Shown: positions 35,262-48,320 of the stretch, in pieces
Layout: each line of letters starts with the position of its first letter
Numbering within the stretch: the stretch's first letter is position 1
Assembly: GCF_003286085.1 (NCBI RefSeq)
Contig: NW_020825288.1
Coordinates: 16,182,001 to 16,246,000 of the forward strand
DNA length: 64,000 nucleotides
Source: Drosophila persimilis
Taxonomy: Eukaryota > Arthropoda > Insecta > Diptera > Drosophilidae
Direction of reading: 5' to 3'
The notes under the pieces: generated by a model
What the model saw: the letters and a program-made list of their open reading frames with translations, nothing else
What the model was told of the DNA's origin: nothing
Databases searched by the model: none
Program-made: the position numbers and the translations under genes

Positions 35262-37334
35262 GGTCGGCATGCTGATGCCGTAACGCCAGCGTGGCCCATT
35301 AATCATTTATCAGAACATCTCGTTAATGATGAACCCGAGTGGCCCTAGCTGAAGAGGCTGAAGTCTGAGCCAAAAAGCTGCGCCCTGGCCCCGGCCAAAC
35401 CATTGCGTGAGAAGAAGAGCTAGAGCTGGGGCTTGATATGCCTGCTTGGACAGTCCCGGCCTGTCCAGGTTGTCGCGTGCATTGACCCCTCTTGCCGGAG
35501 ACAAAAATAACGCCAAACAATACTCGCACACAAGCCAAACAAAAAAGAGTCGTATACGAGTATAACAAGAAGCTAAGAAAAGAATGGCTGAAATGGCGCA
35601 AGAATCTTTTATATGATCTTCGGTGGGCACGGGCATGGGGATGGGTATGGGGTTGGCCGAAAGCCTTGAACCCGTGTCGACTTGCCCCGGCTTTCAGTCA
35701 GGTAGTCTCTCGGTCGTCTTGCCCTCACTTTATTACAGTTATAAAGCTCCGAAAAGTGAATGAAAGTGCTGCGCGCGCAGAGTTTGGCAAAAAAAAAACG
35801 TTTGCGCCATTTTGGTTAATCATTTGTTTTTACTTTCTAAATTGGCATTTGCTATACATATGGGCTAAAGTATCTCTATCTCTATCTCTATCGCAGATGC
35901 CGAGATTCCAATGCTGATGAACTCGCCTGACCTTCTCTCGCTCTCTGGCCAAGTGCCACGCGATTTTGCATGCCAAGATGCCACTTCAACATCCACTGCC
36001 ACTGCCACTGCGACTGCGACTGCGACTGCCACTCGTATCAATGAGGTGAATCACACTTTCTCCCTGGACGGGAGCATAAATCGCCTGGTTTGCATAAATT
36101 ATGTCGCGCTCAGAACACTGGCAGTGGCCCAAAGAGGAAGCAGAACACTGGCGTCAGCGGCCATAATCAAGATAAATGTCGGCCAGCTCTCGACGATGCT
36201 TTGGGTGCGTTGCAAAAAGCCAGAAAAAATACACACTCGTTTAATAAAAAGTACCAAGAACCTTTTTCGGATTCTGATTACGGCCCCGATCGACCTGATG
36301 ATGACTAATGGATCGCTGCTTGGCTTTGGTCAGGCAGGGGCTTAGTCAGCGGGTTTTTCAGGGCATCCATTCGTTCTAGGGTCGGTCGCTTGCGGTGACT
36401 TTTTCTCTCCAGGTGATCAGCATGCAAAAGATGGAGAAATGATTTCAGTTTGGACTTACCACCGATCTCGTAGGTGATGCTGGGAGCTCAATCCGAATGA
36501 TTTGGCACTCAAAGTATGCGTATATTTCATCTGTCGCGTCGCACGGCTAAGCCACATAGATCATGCTATCTCAATCTCTGGGCGACCCATAGTTCAGACC
36601 TATAATCGGCAGATTAAATATTCTTTATTGCCTCGGTTTGGCTGTTCGCCAAACACGAAATAAATCTCAGTTGAAACTTTCATTTTAATTAGCCGTCTGG
36701 TCTGGAATGACTCGACATCTGTTTATTTATAGAAATCGGCAACTATCTGCACATCATTTAGCCGCCGTTTTGTGTCACTTAGGTAGTGGGGAACTCATAA
36801 ACCAACTCCCATATGTAGCCTAGTCGAGAGCTTTGGCTTCAGCTGTATCTGTATCTGGCGCGTGTATCTTTGTATCTGAGGCAGCACAATGCTGCTAGCT
36901 AGCCGCAGTCGCATCCGCAGGCGCAGCCGCAGCCGCAGCCGCATAGCTATGGCCATTAGGCTGCACATATGTCCCGTCCCGGGAGGGACTCTGCCGCCTC
37001 CTGCCACCTCCACTCTGGGCCCAGTCGAGGCCATGATTTTGTCGTGCTCATGTCGCACAACAGTTTTCGTTTTCAATGCCTGCCGGCCCTAAAGGCGGCC
37101 AACTCTCAGTCAGGATGGTCAGGAATGGGTGCGGATCGGAGGGCATAGGATAGAGGGGGGCCATTCACTATGCTTGGCATGCATTCAACACACGATACTT
37201 GGCATTCCAGGCAGTTGCTGGTCGCTGCTTTCTGGTCTCTGGTCCCCAGTTTGTGGCCTGCGTGAGTTTGTGTCCAAAGTCTTTTGTTGGGCCATCTTCA
37301 GACTGCCGGCTATCGATCGGCATGATCGTCATCA

Positions 37335-37335
<1 letters not shown>

Positions 37336-37378
<43 letters not shown>
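37336..37378 (+). repeat. (GGCT)10 microsatellite
   Basis: Ten perfect GGCT units plus GGC, the longest perfect tetranucleotide run in the window. Confidence 0.9.
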
Positions 37379-40300
37379 GGGCTGGAAGGCTGTATGGCTA
37401 GCCTGGCCAATGCCTGGCATGCTATTTTTATTACATTATTCTGCAAAATAGTAACAACACAGATACACACACCACACCACGCTATGCCACGCCACACCAC
37501 TCTCTCTTGGCCATGCCCTGGCCCTGGTTCTGGCCTGGTGGCAGGGGAAATATGGCCATGTTGTCAACGCTTTTTGCATTGTTTTTCATGCGCAGTCCAT
37601 TACATGATTTTATTATGTTCCTGGCATTCGCAGCGTCATGTAGAAAATGCAGACCCAACTGCAACTTGCAACTGCCACAGAATCCCCCCAGCTACAGCTA
37701 CAGCATCAGCCGCAACTTCGACTCAGCTTTTGTTGTAGTTGTTGTCACTTTTTGCTGGGGTTTGGTGTCCCGGGACACGCACGCTCTAATGAGCAAAAAT
37801 CATTTAAGACATGGCTATTTTTAGCTGGCATCTTCTATATATAGTAGAAGAGTAGATACTCGTACGCGCGAGGCATGCCTCTGCAAACTGCAATCCGAGG
37901 CGGTTTTATTGGCTTCCAACTGGTTCTGCGGTAATGCGATCGACTGCGAATGGCTTAGGAATTTGATTTTGCATTTGCATTCGAAGGTGGTACGAAGGTG
38001 CGAGGATCTGCTCCAGCCCACGAGCGGAGTTCACGTAGAACGAACTATCGGTCAAGTACCTCTTAGACAGTGCGGCGTCTGCCCCTGGCTAATTGCGCGT
38101 GCGCGCAGCCAACGGAAGCATGTCCGTCCGTGTTTAAGCAGCTGTGGCGGCGGCCGCTTCTCATGCTAATTAAACGGAATTGGACGGAGCACAAGTGGAG
38201 TGTGGTGACGTGTGCTGAAAGAGACCACAGAACGGTTCTTCAATCCTAAATCGCTGCAGTCAACGGCAACAGCTCCGAGCAGCGAGGCAGCAGCGGCAAC
38301 ATGTTAATTCCAAGTTGCCGGCAAATTTCGTGGAAGAGTTGAGAGCCGCAAAGTATGAATTACAACTGATGCGCAAAATTGGAGCCGGCAACCGGGCAAC
38401 GGACGAATGAGCAAACAAAAGGAACCGTTTGCAGAGCAACCTCTGCCTCCTCTGCCACCTCTGCCTCCTCCTCGTCCTCTTCTCTGACTGTGGCTCCAAG
38501 TGTCGTTGCACTTTCGGGGGCCCTGAACTTGTATTTTCGGCTGCATATCTGCCCGAAGATGGGACCACAGCGATAAGCTAATGACGGCACTCGGTTAGTC
38601 AGCCAGCCGCAGAGCCGCTGTCCCAATCCCAATCTCCAATCCCCAATACCAGTACCGATCCCGACACTTGGCAAGTGCATGCTAAAAAGAATCCCTGCCT
38701 CCGCATGCCCCACAGACCGCTCCGATTCTGATGAATTGCCAGTGGAGCTGCAAATTACGGCTATGCATATTTGTAGGGTGCGAGCCATAGGCAAACATCA
38801 GGCGATAAATTGAAATCCAAAGCCGCAAAGCAAACACTCAGCGGATGGACCGTCTCTCTCATCGTATGGGAATTTGGATGAAAGTTTGCAAGAAAGTGGG
38901 GAAGTGAGTGCCCGCCTCCTGGCGTAGCGCTGCCACTCGCCTTAATGCACTGCAGTGTTAAATGCTTTTACCAAGGATTTTCTACTCAAATCCAAGCCAG
39001 ACTCAGTCGCAGACAGAGGCACAGATCCAGAGAACCAGAGAACCAACAATGTTGGGGAAAAACGAGGCAGACAACAGCAAAAACAGCATCTCTTTCTGCC
39101 AGTTGGCGACTCTCGCGCGGCATTGAAATTGATGATGTGCCACTGCCGCTGCTGCCACTGCTGCCACTGCTGACACTGCCTCCGTTTGCTGGCGCTACTG
39201 TAGTTTTTATGGCTTTCACTTTTTGCGCTCTAGGTTTCTGGCTAGACAAGCAAAAACTTCCCTTTTGCCAGACCTCCAGCTATACCCCCACATGGGGTGG
39301 CAAGGCGCCAGAGCGTGCTCTGTCTGTCCCACTCTGCCACTACCACTGCCACTGCTACTGTCTCCGTCTGCGTTTGTGTTTGTGTTTGTGTAGCCTTAGT
39401 GTGCTGGTTGCACTTGATCCCCCAAAGTGAAATTAGGAAAAATTTCAATTAAAAAGCATTTAAGTAATCCACAGTTAATGCCAGGACTGCAAAAGCTTTC
39501 ACCCTGCCTGCCAAGCAGAGAAAAAGAGGGAGATCCAGTCGGTGGAAGATGTGTCGCCTTTAGGGGTGGCATGCCTCAGTTGCAACTGATTGCCTCGAGA
39601 TGGTTCGGCTTTGGGTCTGGGTTGGGCTTGAGAACGGTGCCATGCCCCCCCCCACCCACCCCACCCGTCCATGTGCATTGAGTAGAGCTCCTAAACATTG
39701 CTGGTTCTCTGCGTCGTTAGCAGGTCACTGCAATTTTCTGGGAATTCGCTAATGAAGCGAGCGTTTTACTTTTCGGCTAAGGGGAAATGGAAATGTGTTG
39801 ACAGCAGCTCTTGCTGGAAAGTTAATTGAATTGTAAATTGGATGGCATTCAGTGGGGGCTAATTGACGGGGATACGGCGGGTACACGGCGGGGACTGCGG
39901 GGAACAGAGAGTATAGATTATCTGGCAGCAATCTGCAGATGATTTGTCGCTAATTTGCATCTATTAGAGATTGGATTAATCAACGCCTGAACTCATCTGT
40001 GCTGATCAATATAAGTGGATACAAGCCGCACCTAAGGCGATCAGAATTCACATTAATAACTCTTTCTCTCTCTCTCTCTGGCGGAGATCTATGGGAAGTT
40101 GACCCTTGGACCTGCTGAGAGTTAGTTTAATGTAGATTCACTCCCTCGGAACATTTTAACACCAAAGTTCCTGTAACATTTATTAACGTATTCTAACGTT
40201 ATTTTTCATAACCGGCGGCTAGTTTACCACTAACATGCGGATACCCATCAGGAGATTCGTTCTGCCAGTTCCCAAGATACTTCTGGCCTGCCCGACTCCG

Positions 40301-43274
40301 ACTCCGACTCCGACTCCTGCCCTTCTGCCCTTCTGCTATGGCCGTGGGGTAATTGAAACCTCTGCCCCCACTCCGAGTCGCACTGGATGCGTTCTGCTTA
40401 AAATTGAAAAACCGACGTAAGTGAGTTCCATCCACGAGAATGGAAATTGGCCCAGGCAGTTTAGTGGTGGTGCGGCGGGAGGCAGGGGGCAGGAACAGGA
40501 ACAGGGCAAACACAAACATATCGCTGGCAGAGACAAGTGCAGTGGGCAGAGCAGCAGGCCACACATCGGGGAGGCAGGGCACGGGCAAGTGAGGCAGTCG
40601 GCAGTCGGCAGTCGCATTAGAAATGCAACAAATCACAGTGCGGTGGGGCAGCTGAGCGTGGCAGGCGCAGGAAGACAGCAACTGCAACAAGAACCACAGC
40701 CAAAACAAGTCCGAATGGTCAGAGACTATGGAACCGACGATGGGATACCCACTCTCCGCAATTTGAGATTGCAAAACTAAGGTGAAAATTATGTAAATGG
40801 TGTGCAGGTTTTAGAGTTAAGTACACGAATATTCTTGGTCTGTTTCAGTTATCCTATCTGTACGATGTTTGATATGTCTAAAATTACACAATATAAATCT
40901 TATATCTTTCTAATTGGTCGCTGTAGCTTTGGGAACACAGAAATGGCCAGAGCGACTCAATAGATCGACCCTAAGAAGTGTTCTATATATCTTATGGATT
41001 TGGAAAGACCCAAAGACCCAGCATACCCTTCTGTTTAAAAACTACTGGGTGTAACCAGACATACGAGTACGCACTTTGGGTGCAAGCAGCAATCCAACAA
41101 TCCGCTTGCAACTGCAACTGCGACTGTGACTGTGACTGCGGCACAAACGACGCGTCGTCTGCATTGAGTTGCCCGGCAGCGCTTTTCCTCCTTCATTCTT
41201 TCTATGATTTTTTTGCGAGTGTGTGTTTGCTGCTTTCCTTCCTGCAATAAGTCAGAGCGCAGCGAACAAAGCCACGCTACAAATTGTATCTAGTTACAAT
41301 TTGCAAACTACAAACAGACTGAAGTTGCAGTCGCACTCTCCCAGTCGCAGCACGCAATGGGGCAGAAGGAGATCGGGTTGGAGTTGGAGTTGGAGTTGGG
41401 GATGTTGATGTTAATGGTGTGGCAGGAGAAGCAGAAGAAGAAGGAGTACTCTGTGCGTGTTGAAGCGCAGTTTTTGTTTGCTTTTCTCTTGCCACTTTGT
41501 TGCGGCTCTTGTTCTTGTTATAAATATCAGCCAGAGCAACAGAAGCAGTCAACATATTCGAGAGTTGGCTAGAGAGCATTTCCTAGGCCACAGTTCGTAT
41601 GAGCAATACATACAGGGACTCCCGACGCCCAACTCCGGCTCTCACTCTGACTACGGCATGGTCATGGCCATGGACACGTTCTTGACAAACAGCAAGCAAA
41701 TTGCAATGGCAGTTGGTTAAGACTTTCAGCTTGCAAGTGGCCCGACGAGGCCAGGCCAATTCCCCAAACAGCCTTGCCAAATTGGCCACTGACTGACTGA
41801 CGGACTGCCTTGGAGTTGGACTTGGATGGACACGGGCACGGGCACGGGCACGGGTAGGGGGACGGATGCTGGCTGCTGGCTGCTGGATAGCTGGATTCTT
41901 CCCGACTCGGATGAGCATGGCCAACAAATCTAATGCGCTTGTTAACGCCAATTGCACAAGCTGTTTGCCTGTTGGCAATTTGGCCAACGGTAGCGTTTAA
42001 TGTCCAATTCGTTTCGCTGCTCCAGTAGCTGCTGGCCAAGTGGAAAATCAACTTGTCGCCATCACCAGCGAAATTTCAATTAAAGTTCTCCACTCAAAAT
42101 GGTCATGGGCATGAGCAGGACCAGGTTGAGGCTCATGCTCATGCCTCGGCGCATCATAAGTCAGAGTCAGATTCAGAGTCACAGTCAGAGTCAGAGTCGG
42201 TGTCAGAGTCGGTAGATTTAAAGCCGCGCCAAAAATCAAGCTAACAAAAGCTGTCAAAGGCAGCGCACAGCGAGACGCACTTAAGCAGCAGACAGATCCT
42301 AGCCAGCCCCAAAATTGTTAATGGGACCTGCCTGCCATCCCATCGCGGCAGCGATGCCAGCCAGCCAACCAACCAACGAACCAAGTAAAGTGAAGTGAAG
42401 TGTGTGCGCCTGGCTCTGGCTTGGGCGCGGGCTCTGCCTGTGCCGGTGCTCTGCCTTGGATGGCTTTTGAGGCGCGTCAGACTGTGAACACGAAAAAGCC
42501 AAAAATTTAAACATTAAATGTAAGTTGCTCAGACAAGAGAGCAAACACAGACGCACATCCGTGTATATGGATATATGGATGGATGCAGTTTGGGAATTCG
42601 TACATATATATAGATATGGAGACTGGCAGATATGGAATGGCCCAAAATGAAGCAGTTGAAAAAGTGCCGCCAGTCATTGGCGCGAAATTCAATTCCCGCC
42701 TGCGTTGACATGAAAATCGTTGGGGGTTTGACTCCTCGCTCTTCTTCTCCTCAAACCAGACTGCGATTGCAGGATTGCAGTCTTGATGATGATGTTCTGC
42801 CTGCCTGCCAGACCAGACTGCCATCGAAACCGTTTTGGGCCAGGCCAGCCTGAAATATGAATGATTTCCACTGCCTGGCCCGGCCCGGCCCGGCCCGGCA
42901 CGGCCCTTACTCATGTTGGTCCTCATCACGGCCGATATGTTTCATGCGTAAATATGTATGGCAAACAGGGCGTATGCGCAATCTGAGTTCGTTATGCGCG
43001 TGCAGTGGAAACGTGACTGTCGCGCTGGCAGCGGAGCTCAGCTGGCCTCCGTGTGGCGCCTCCCCCTGGGCCCCGACATCGTCCTGGCCGATGCTCTTGG
43101 GCCCTTTCGCAAATATTTATGCTTTACATTTCGTTCGGCACATTGTCTGAATTTATTTGTTGTCTCCCATTGTCGATGTGCTGTTGCGATTTTGTTTGAG
43201 AGTGCGATGATTATTGTTGGGAGCTCTGCTATCTGTATCTGCGTCTGTGTGTCTGCTTGCGAGTGTGTATGTTT

Positions 43275-43312
43275 TGGTGTTGGTGTTGGTGTTGGTGTCG
43301 GTGCTGGTGTTG
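43275..43312 (+). repeat. GGTGTT hexamer microsatellite
   Basis: About six units of GGTGTT with two single-base changes. Confidence 0.8.
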
Positions 43313-45495
43313 CCTCGCCAGACGTGCTCATGTGTGGATGTGGCATCGCCGGACTGAGTGAGTGCTCACTCCTGAGCAGGGCCTTGCGGCTTGGGCCAGC
43401 CATTTGCCGCAGACAGAGTGACCTCTTTTATTTATTGTTTCTAGTTCTTAATGCCACACGGAGTACGGATGAGTGGATGCCCCAAGCTTTAATGTGGGAA
43501 CAATCTAAATGGGGGACACAGAAGTATTCTGTTTTCCAGTGGCTTTTAATGGATTATTTTGGGATCTCTGGATTTATAATTTTAGATACAATCTCAGGAG
43601 TGACAACATTACACTGCTCGATCATTATCTGTATGATTTAAGGCAAAATATTTATTTTTCCATGCTTTTATTTACGGATAACTATTATAAAAATGTAGAC
43701 CAAGAGCAGACATAAATAATCCAGACTTATATTTTATAAATAGCAAACATTTACCACACCCAATTAACTACTATAACATTTGAATCCTATTTCATAATAT
43801 ATTTGTTCAAGGGTCTCCACGATTAAGTGGACATAATCGGAACATAATTATATATTTTCAATAGGTCATTGTCGCTAATGGAGATTACATAGCCAGCATG
43901 ATTTGTAGAAATCTTTTAGTCAACACTTAAGACACCACGCTTGTCGAAGATGCTGATGATTTGAATGGGAGTTCCCAATCATGACAGACATTCAAAGTCG
44001 TCTTAAGTGGGATTACCCTGGCGCAGAGATTTTTGGTTTACTTTTACCCATAACTTATTTGCATTTGCTGTTCATGTTCCCGAGTCACTAATTGAATTGT
44101 GGGCATAATTGTACGACATTTATTTGTAGAGTATCCAAAAACGAGCTGCCTAGCACCTGATTTTGTCTTGAAATTGATTCTGTTTGCTGCATCCCTGACA
44201 GCTCTGTTCTGATAACTTTTTCATATTTTTTGGCAAACTGTCAATTTTTGTCTGCACACATATTTGTCGAGTCCACAGCGGCGCTGCTCTGCTCCTCTGC
44301 TCCTCTGCTTTGCTCCTCGTTGACTTTAACGAGACAATCCCTCTGTAAATTATGTTTACTTGACTCCGATGCCGACATCGTTAGCACTGCGAAATTAATG
44401 TAAATTTAATTAACTCTGCAGGTTGATTAAGGATCTGGTTAATTGTTGTTTCTTTTTTCGGAGGGATGACAGGTGAGAATGCTATTTTTGACAGGACCGG
44501 GGGCACTGATGATTATGCGAGTGCGTGTCGGCCTTGAGTACATTTTTAGCATGCATAATGCAAACAACTTTGCTGCCAATTATTAATGCCAATTTAGAGT
44601 CGAACACGAACTTGTCTTGGCCTAATCGTGGAGAGGAAGTCCCGCCGGGTACCGGGCACCGGGGACTGGAGTCATTTGTTTGTTGGCCTTTGACAAATGT
44701 TTGCATAAAATTAAAATTCATGCGACTGCAGTGTCCAAAAAAACAAAAAAAAAAAAACATACAATGAATTGGCTAAATAACTTCTAATTGTTAGGCAAAT
44801 AGCCAGGCTTGCCAGAGGGCTCGGTGTCCAGTGTCTCGATCAGGTGCCAAGCATAAAAATACACCGAAATGTGTTAAATTGTTTAACAATAAGCTGAATG
44901 TTTGAACAAAAAATCGCCTGGCCGTTAGGCGAATGCGTCGAAATCGAAAGGGGACAAAATTTTCAAGCTTATAATAGCCCCCTCGGCCCATTGTCCGGTG
45001 CAAGACACGCGACGATCATCAATCATCAATCCAACAAAGCCAACTGTTTACAGTTGCTCCGCTTTTGGCCCTTTCCGATCGGATCGGAATGGATTTCAGT
45101 TTGATTTCCATTTTGATTTGATTGGGGCGAAATTTGAAAGAGATTTGAGTCCCCAAACTTGACCCTGAAAACCCATATAGCCACCCACAAAAGCCAGCTG
45201 CTGTCACAGATATGTTGCAATTTGCATTTGACCCCCAACCGCGCGGCACAGTGTAATTGTTATGGTGCCGCTTTCATTACACAATTTGTTGCTGGAGCCT
45301 CCTGCTCCGCCGCTAAAAACGTGCCCGAGCGCGCTTCTGAGGCGTTTTGTGTGCGATTTTTTTCGCGCGCTCTTTTTATTTTATTATTTATTACTATTAT
45401 TTTTTGATGGTCTTTTTCTGCTGTCGCGCCTTAACACCTCGCTTGCCCATTATCGCTGGGCTTGCATCTACCACCGACTGGGAGTCAACGAGCCG

Positions 45496-45503
45496 TATAA
45501 AGA
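45496..45503 (+). promoter_or_regulatory. TATA box upstream of candidate micro-gene
   Basis: TATAAAGA lies 47 bases before an ATG. A possible initiator (TTATCAAAT, A at 45530) is 34 bases downstream of the first T, close to the usual fly spacing. Confidence 0.4.
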
Positions 45504-45542
45504 GCGTGAGAATATTATTAAAGATTATCAAATAAAGCCGAA

Positions 45543-45731
45543 ATGATTCCATCTCCAGGCCGTAGGCTTTCGGTTCGGCGCTCTGGTTCTGTTTTTTCCC
45601 TTCTTCTATTTATTCTAGCAATTTCCGCAGTTTTAGTTCTGATTGTTCTACTTGTCAACCCTCCCGGTCGCAATCCCCATCCCAAGCCAAATCCGAGCGC
45701 CCCCTTCATTCCACACCCACTGTGCAAATAA
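45543..45731 (+). CDS. Candidate small membrane-anchored proline-rich peptide (62 aa)
   Basis: This compact candidate gene sits inside the gene desert. A TATA box (45496) is followed by an ATG at 45543, a 62-codon frame, TAA at 45729-45731 and AATAAA at 45773-45778. The peptide has a basic N-terminus (residues 7-13, RRLSVRR), then a continuous hydrophobic span at about 17-38 (SLLLFILAISAVLVLIVLLV). A 24-residue tail follows with nine prolines, alternating as PHPKPNP, and ending PHPLCK. The basic-then-hydrophobic order predicts an N-in signal anchor with the tail outside the cytosol. The Pro-rich tail recalls insect proline-rich antimicrobial peptides only in composition. No family is recognised, no intron is needed, and chance remains a real explanation because many random ORFs of this size exist in the window. 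Confidence 0.35.
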   Translation: MIPSPGRRLSVRRSGSVFSLLLFILAISAVLVLIVLLVNPPGRNPHPKPNPSAPFIPHPLCK

Positions 45732-45772
45732 TGGCCGAAGCTTATTACGCGTCAAGAGAGAGAGGGAGAGAG

Positions 45773-45778
45773 AATAAA
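45773..45778 (+). terminator. AATAAA after candidate micro-gene
   Basis: A polyadenylation signal 42 bases after the stop of the 62-codon ORF, just after a GAGAGA run (45750-45772). Confidence 0.35.
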
Positions 45779-48277
45779 GCAAACTACAATTCGAGTAGAT
45801 GATGCCCTGCTGCAATTATGTATCTGTGTGCCTGTGTATGTGTGCGTAAATGTATCTACAGTGATTTTAATTCCAAGTCCGAACAGCCAACATCCAGAAG
45901 AATGGTCCGACTTCTCCAGAGAGAAAGCAAATACCAAAAGGGTCGTCGTGGTCTGTGCCGAGGCTGATAAGCAATCGCATGTCGTTTTTATGAGTTACTC
46001 ACCCAAATTAATTGGGTCAAGACGGACCAGAGTCACCAACAGATACTCGTAGATATACGTATAGTCCGAGTATATGGTGTGGAAATCAAAGATGCTAATT
46101 TTTTGTCGCTGACGCTGTTGCTGTCGCTGTGATGCTGGGTCTGGCGTTTGGCTGGCGACTGTTCTCAGATTTATGCTCCATAAAATGGCTTGTTTAATTT
46201 GGTTAAACTACAGTAAAATCGGGCACTTAAAAATCTGATTTGCAGGGCAAGGCGTGGTGCCATTTTAACAACCCGAAAGCAACAGTAACTCCAACTCCAT
46301 TTCCATCTGGAAAAAGGAGTAGAGGGAGAGGGAGAGGCACAGAGGAGGTTTCTGTGTGACAAATGCCAGTCAGGTATTTGCATATGCATACACGAGTACC
46401 ATGCAGAATGATATATGGGCCTGCATATGCATGAGCAGGAGGAGGAGCTTTCCTGGCGCCGACTTCAGGGCCAAGTCCTTTACAGAGTAAATATATCTCA
46501 AACTAAACTGAATAGAACAGAACTATCTTGGGCCATTCATTAAACAACGAGAAGCCAAGACTCAGTGAGCCCCAGCTCATTCCATATGCAGCCAGCATTG
46601 CCCGCAATTGTTGTTGCAGTTGTTACTGTTGCAGTTGCAGTTGCAGTTGCAATTTGTAATTTGTAATTTGCTTATCCGATCACTCTTGCTAATTCGTGGC
46701 ACATTCGAGGCGCCAACAACAAATGGCGCCAAAACGTGTGCGAATCGCAGCGAAAACAAGAAATCATTGTGGAAAAGCGTTTGATTTTCAACCAGCGAGC
46801 ATAGGCCCGGAATGATTCATGAATGGCATTATGGGCACTTGGGCATGGGAAAGGCACCTAACCGTAATTGTTAGTGTCTCGTCTGCCGGACAAGAGCCGA
46901 TCACGTGACCAAAATACGGACGAAAAAAACACAAAATTAGATTTAAATTAATTCATTTTGTATTTACATAGATATTAACTATAGATAGTTTGATATACAG
47001 ATTCTTAGGAGAAGAAAACATCTGGGAATGAAAATAAATATATCTTGTGTTAGACCATAGATCATAAATATTAGAAGAAACTCCTCAATTTTAGAGTTCA
47101 ATTTTCTTTGAAGTCCTTTCATTAGAAGAAATGAACTTACTATATAGGAACATCGTTCGATTTTTAATGATTCCAAACTATTCCGCCTAGGCTGCGAATT
47201 TAAAAATGTTCAATATATTAACAATAAAGAAGGGATAGTTGAAAGATGAACAGTCAGAATGCTTACAAAAGTTGTGATTTAAAATATTTTACTGTATTCT
47301 AAGATAAGTATATCTCGCTCAAAACCCAAAGAATATTCTTAAAGTGTATCCCTGAAATTAAAGAAATTCCCTGCACTTCATTTTGTTTCGTTTGAACGAA
47401 TTTAAACACGAATCGTTTGGAAGGGCAGCTCTGGGGATAGTCTGGAAGAACAGGGTCGGCCCGGTCTGGCCTGGACTGTGACTGTGACTGGACTGTAGGG
47501 CATGGTCGGGGGCGAGGGTCAGGCTGATGACTTGATTGAATTCGCATAGGCGCTAGATGGAGCCCTCATAAGCAATGCAGTTGGCGTAGGCAAAGTTAGA
47601 TGAAGCGTGGTTTGGGGCAACACGACAACACAAAGCTCCCAGCAACAACTATTGCAACAAACACAAGAACAAAAACAACAAAGACAATGACAAGCCTCTT
47701 GTTATGCACGAGCTGCGTTCTTGTCTGGGGCACATTAAAGACACATGAATGGCCTGGCAATAAATATTATTAAAAATGTTTGCCTTTATGGCATGCTAAA
47801 CGAGACACCAGCAACCAGCAACCAGCAACAGCAACAACAATTGCGACACTAAGCCACCATAAGCCTATTATTTAATTTGCAAAGGGAATCGCTGCGCGAA
47901 AGGGCAGACAGGAGAGAGTGGAGTGGAGACAGTGCAAATGAACTTTTAAAGCGCCCGAAAAGTAGACAACAAAAAAAGTTGCAGACGCCAGGACGAGGAC
48001 AGGACCAAGCCCAAGACCAAGACCGAGACGGAAAATACTGTAGACGCGACAGCATCATCAGTCATCACCCTCGGTGGAAGACGACGACGGCGAATCCGTA
48101 TCGCGAGGGTTGCAAAAAGGAACCGAACCAAACAACAAGGGGCACAGATATGCACAGAACGATGGCCAAAGATACTTTATACTTTTTGGCAAACAACAAC
48201 CGAAACAGACGCAATTCGTTACGGCCAGATATATGTAGCTATAGATACATGTAGCTACAAAATACTGATACTAGAGA

Positions 48278-48320
48278 GGAGTTGGAGTTGGAGTTGGAGC
48301 TGGAGTTGGAGTTGGAGTTG
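48278..48320 (+). repeat. GGAGTT hexamer microsatellite
   Basis: Seven units of GGAGTT, one changed to GGAGCT. Confidence 0.85.

Larger units (their letters stand above)
30001..45480. other. Intergenic region, no gene seen
   Basis: Non-coding DNA with further short repeats: CCCAAA 30018-30043, CAACTC/CAGCTC near 32864-32900, CTCTCC 33073-33110, C-rich run 34183-34206, GGAGCT 35232-35261, CTCTAT 35873-35893, GACTGC/CACTGC 35996-36031, GGCT 37336-37378, CGGGCA near 41835-41855, GAGTCA near 42160-42215, GGCCC 42877-42906 and GGTGTT 43275-43312. Blocks near 28,140-28,700 and 43,640-44,120 are clearly AT-rich. No exon, tRNA or transposon is recognised. Confidence 0.5.

Noticed and set aside
42958-43641. 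227-codon open frame, the longest in the desert
   Set aside because: Apparent start is not ATG-supported. It runs through a GGTGTT microsatellite and shows no domain.
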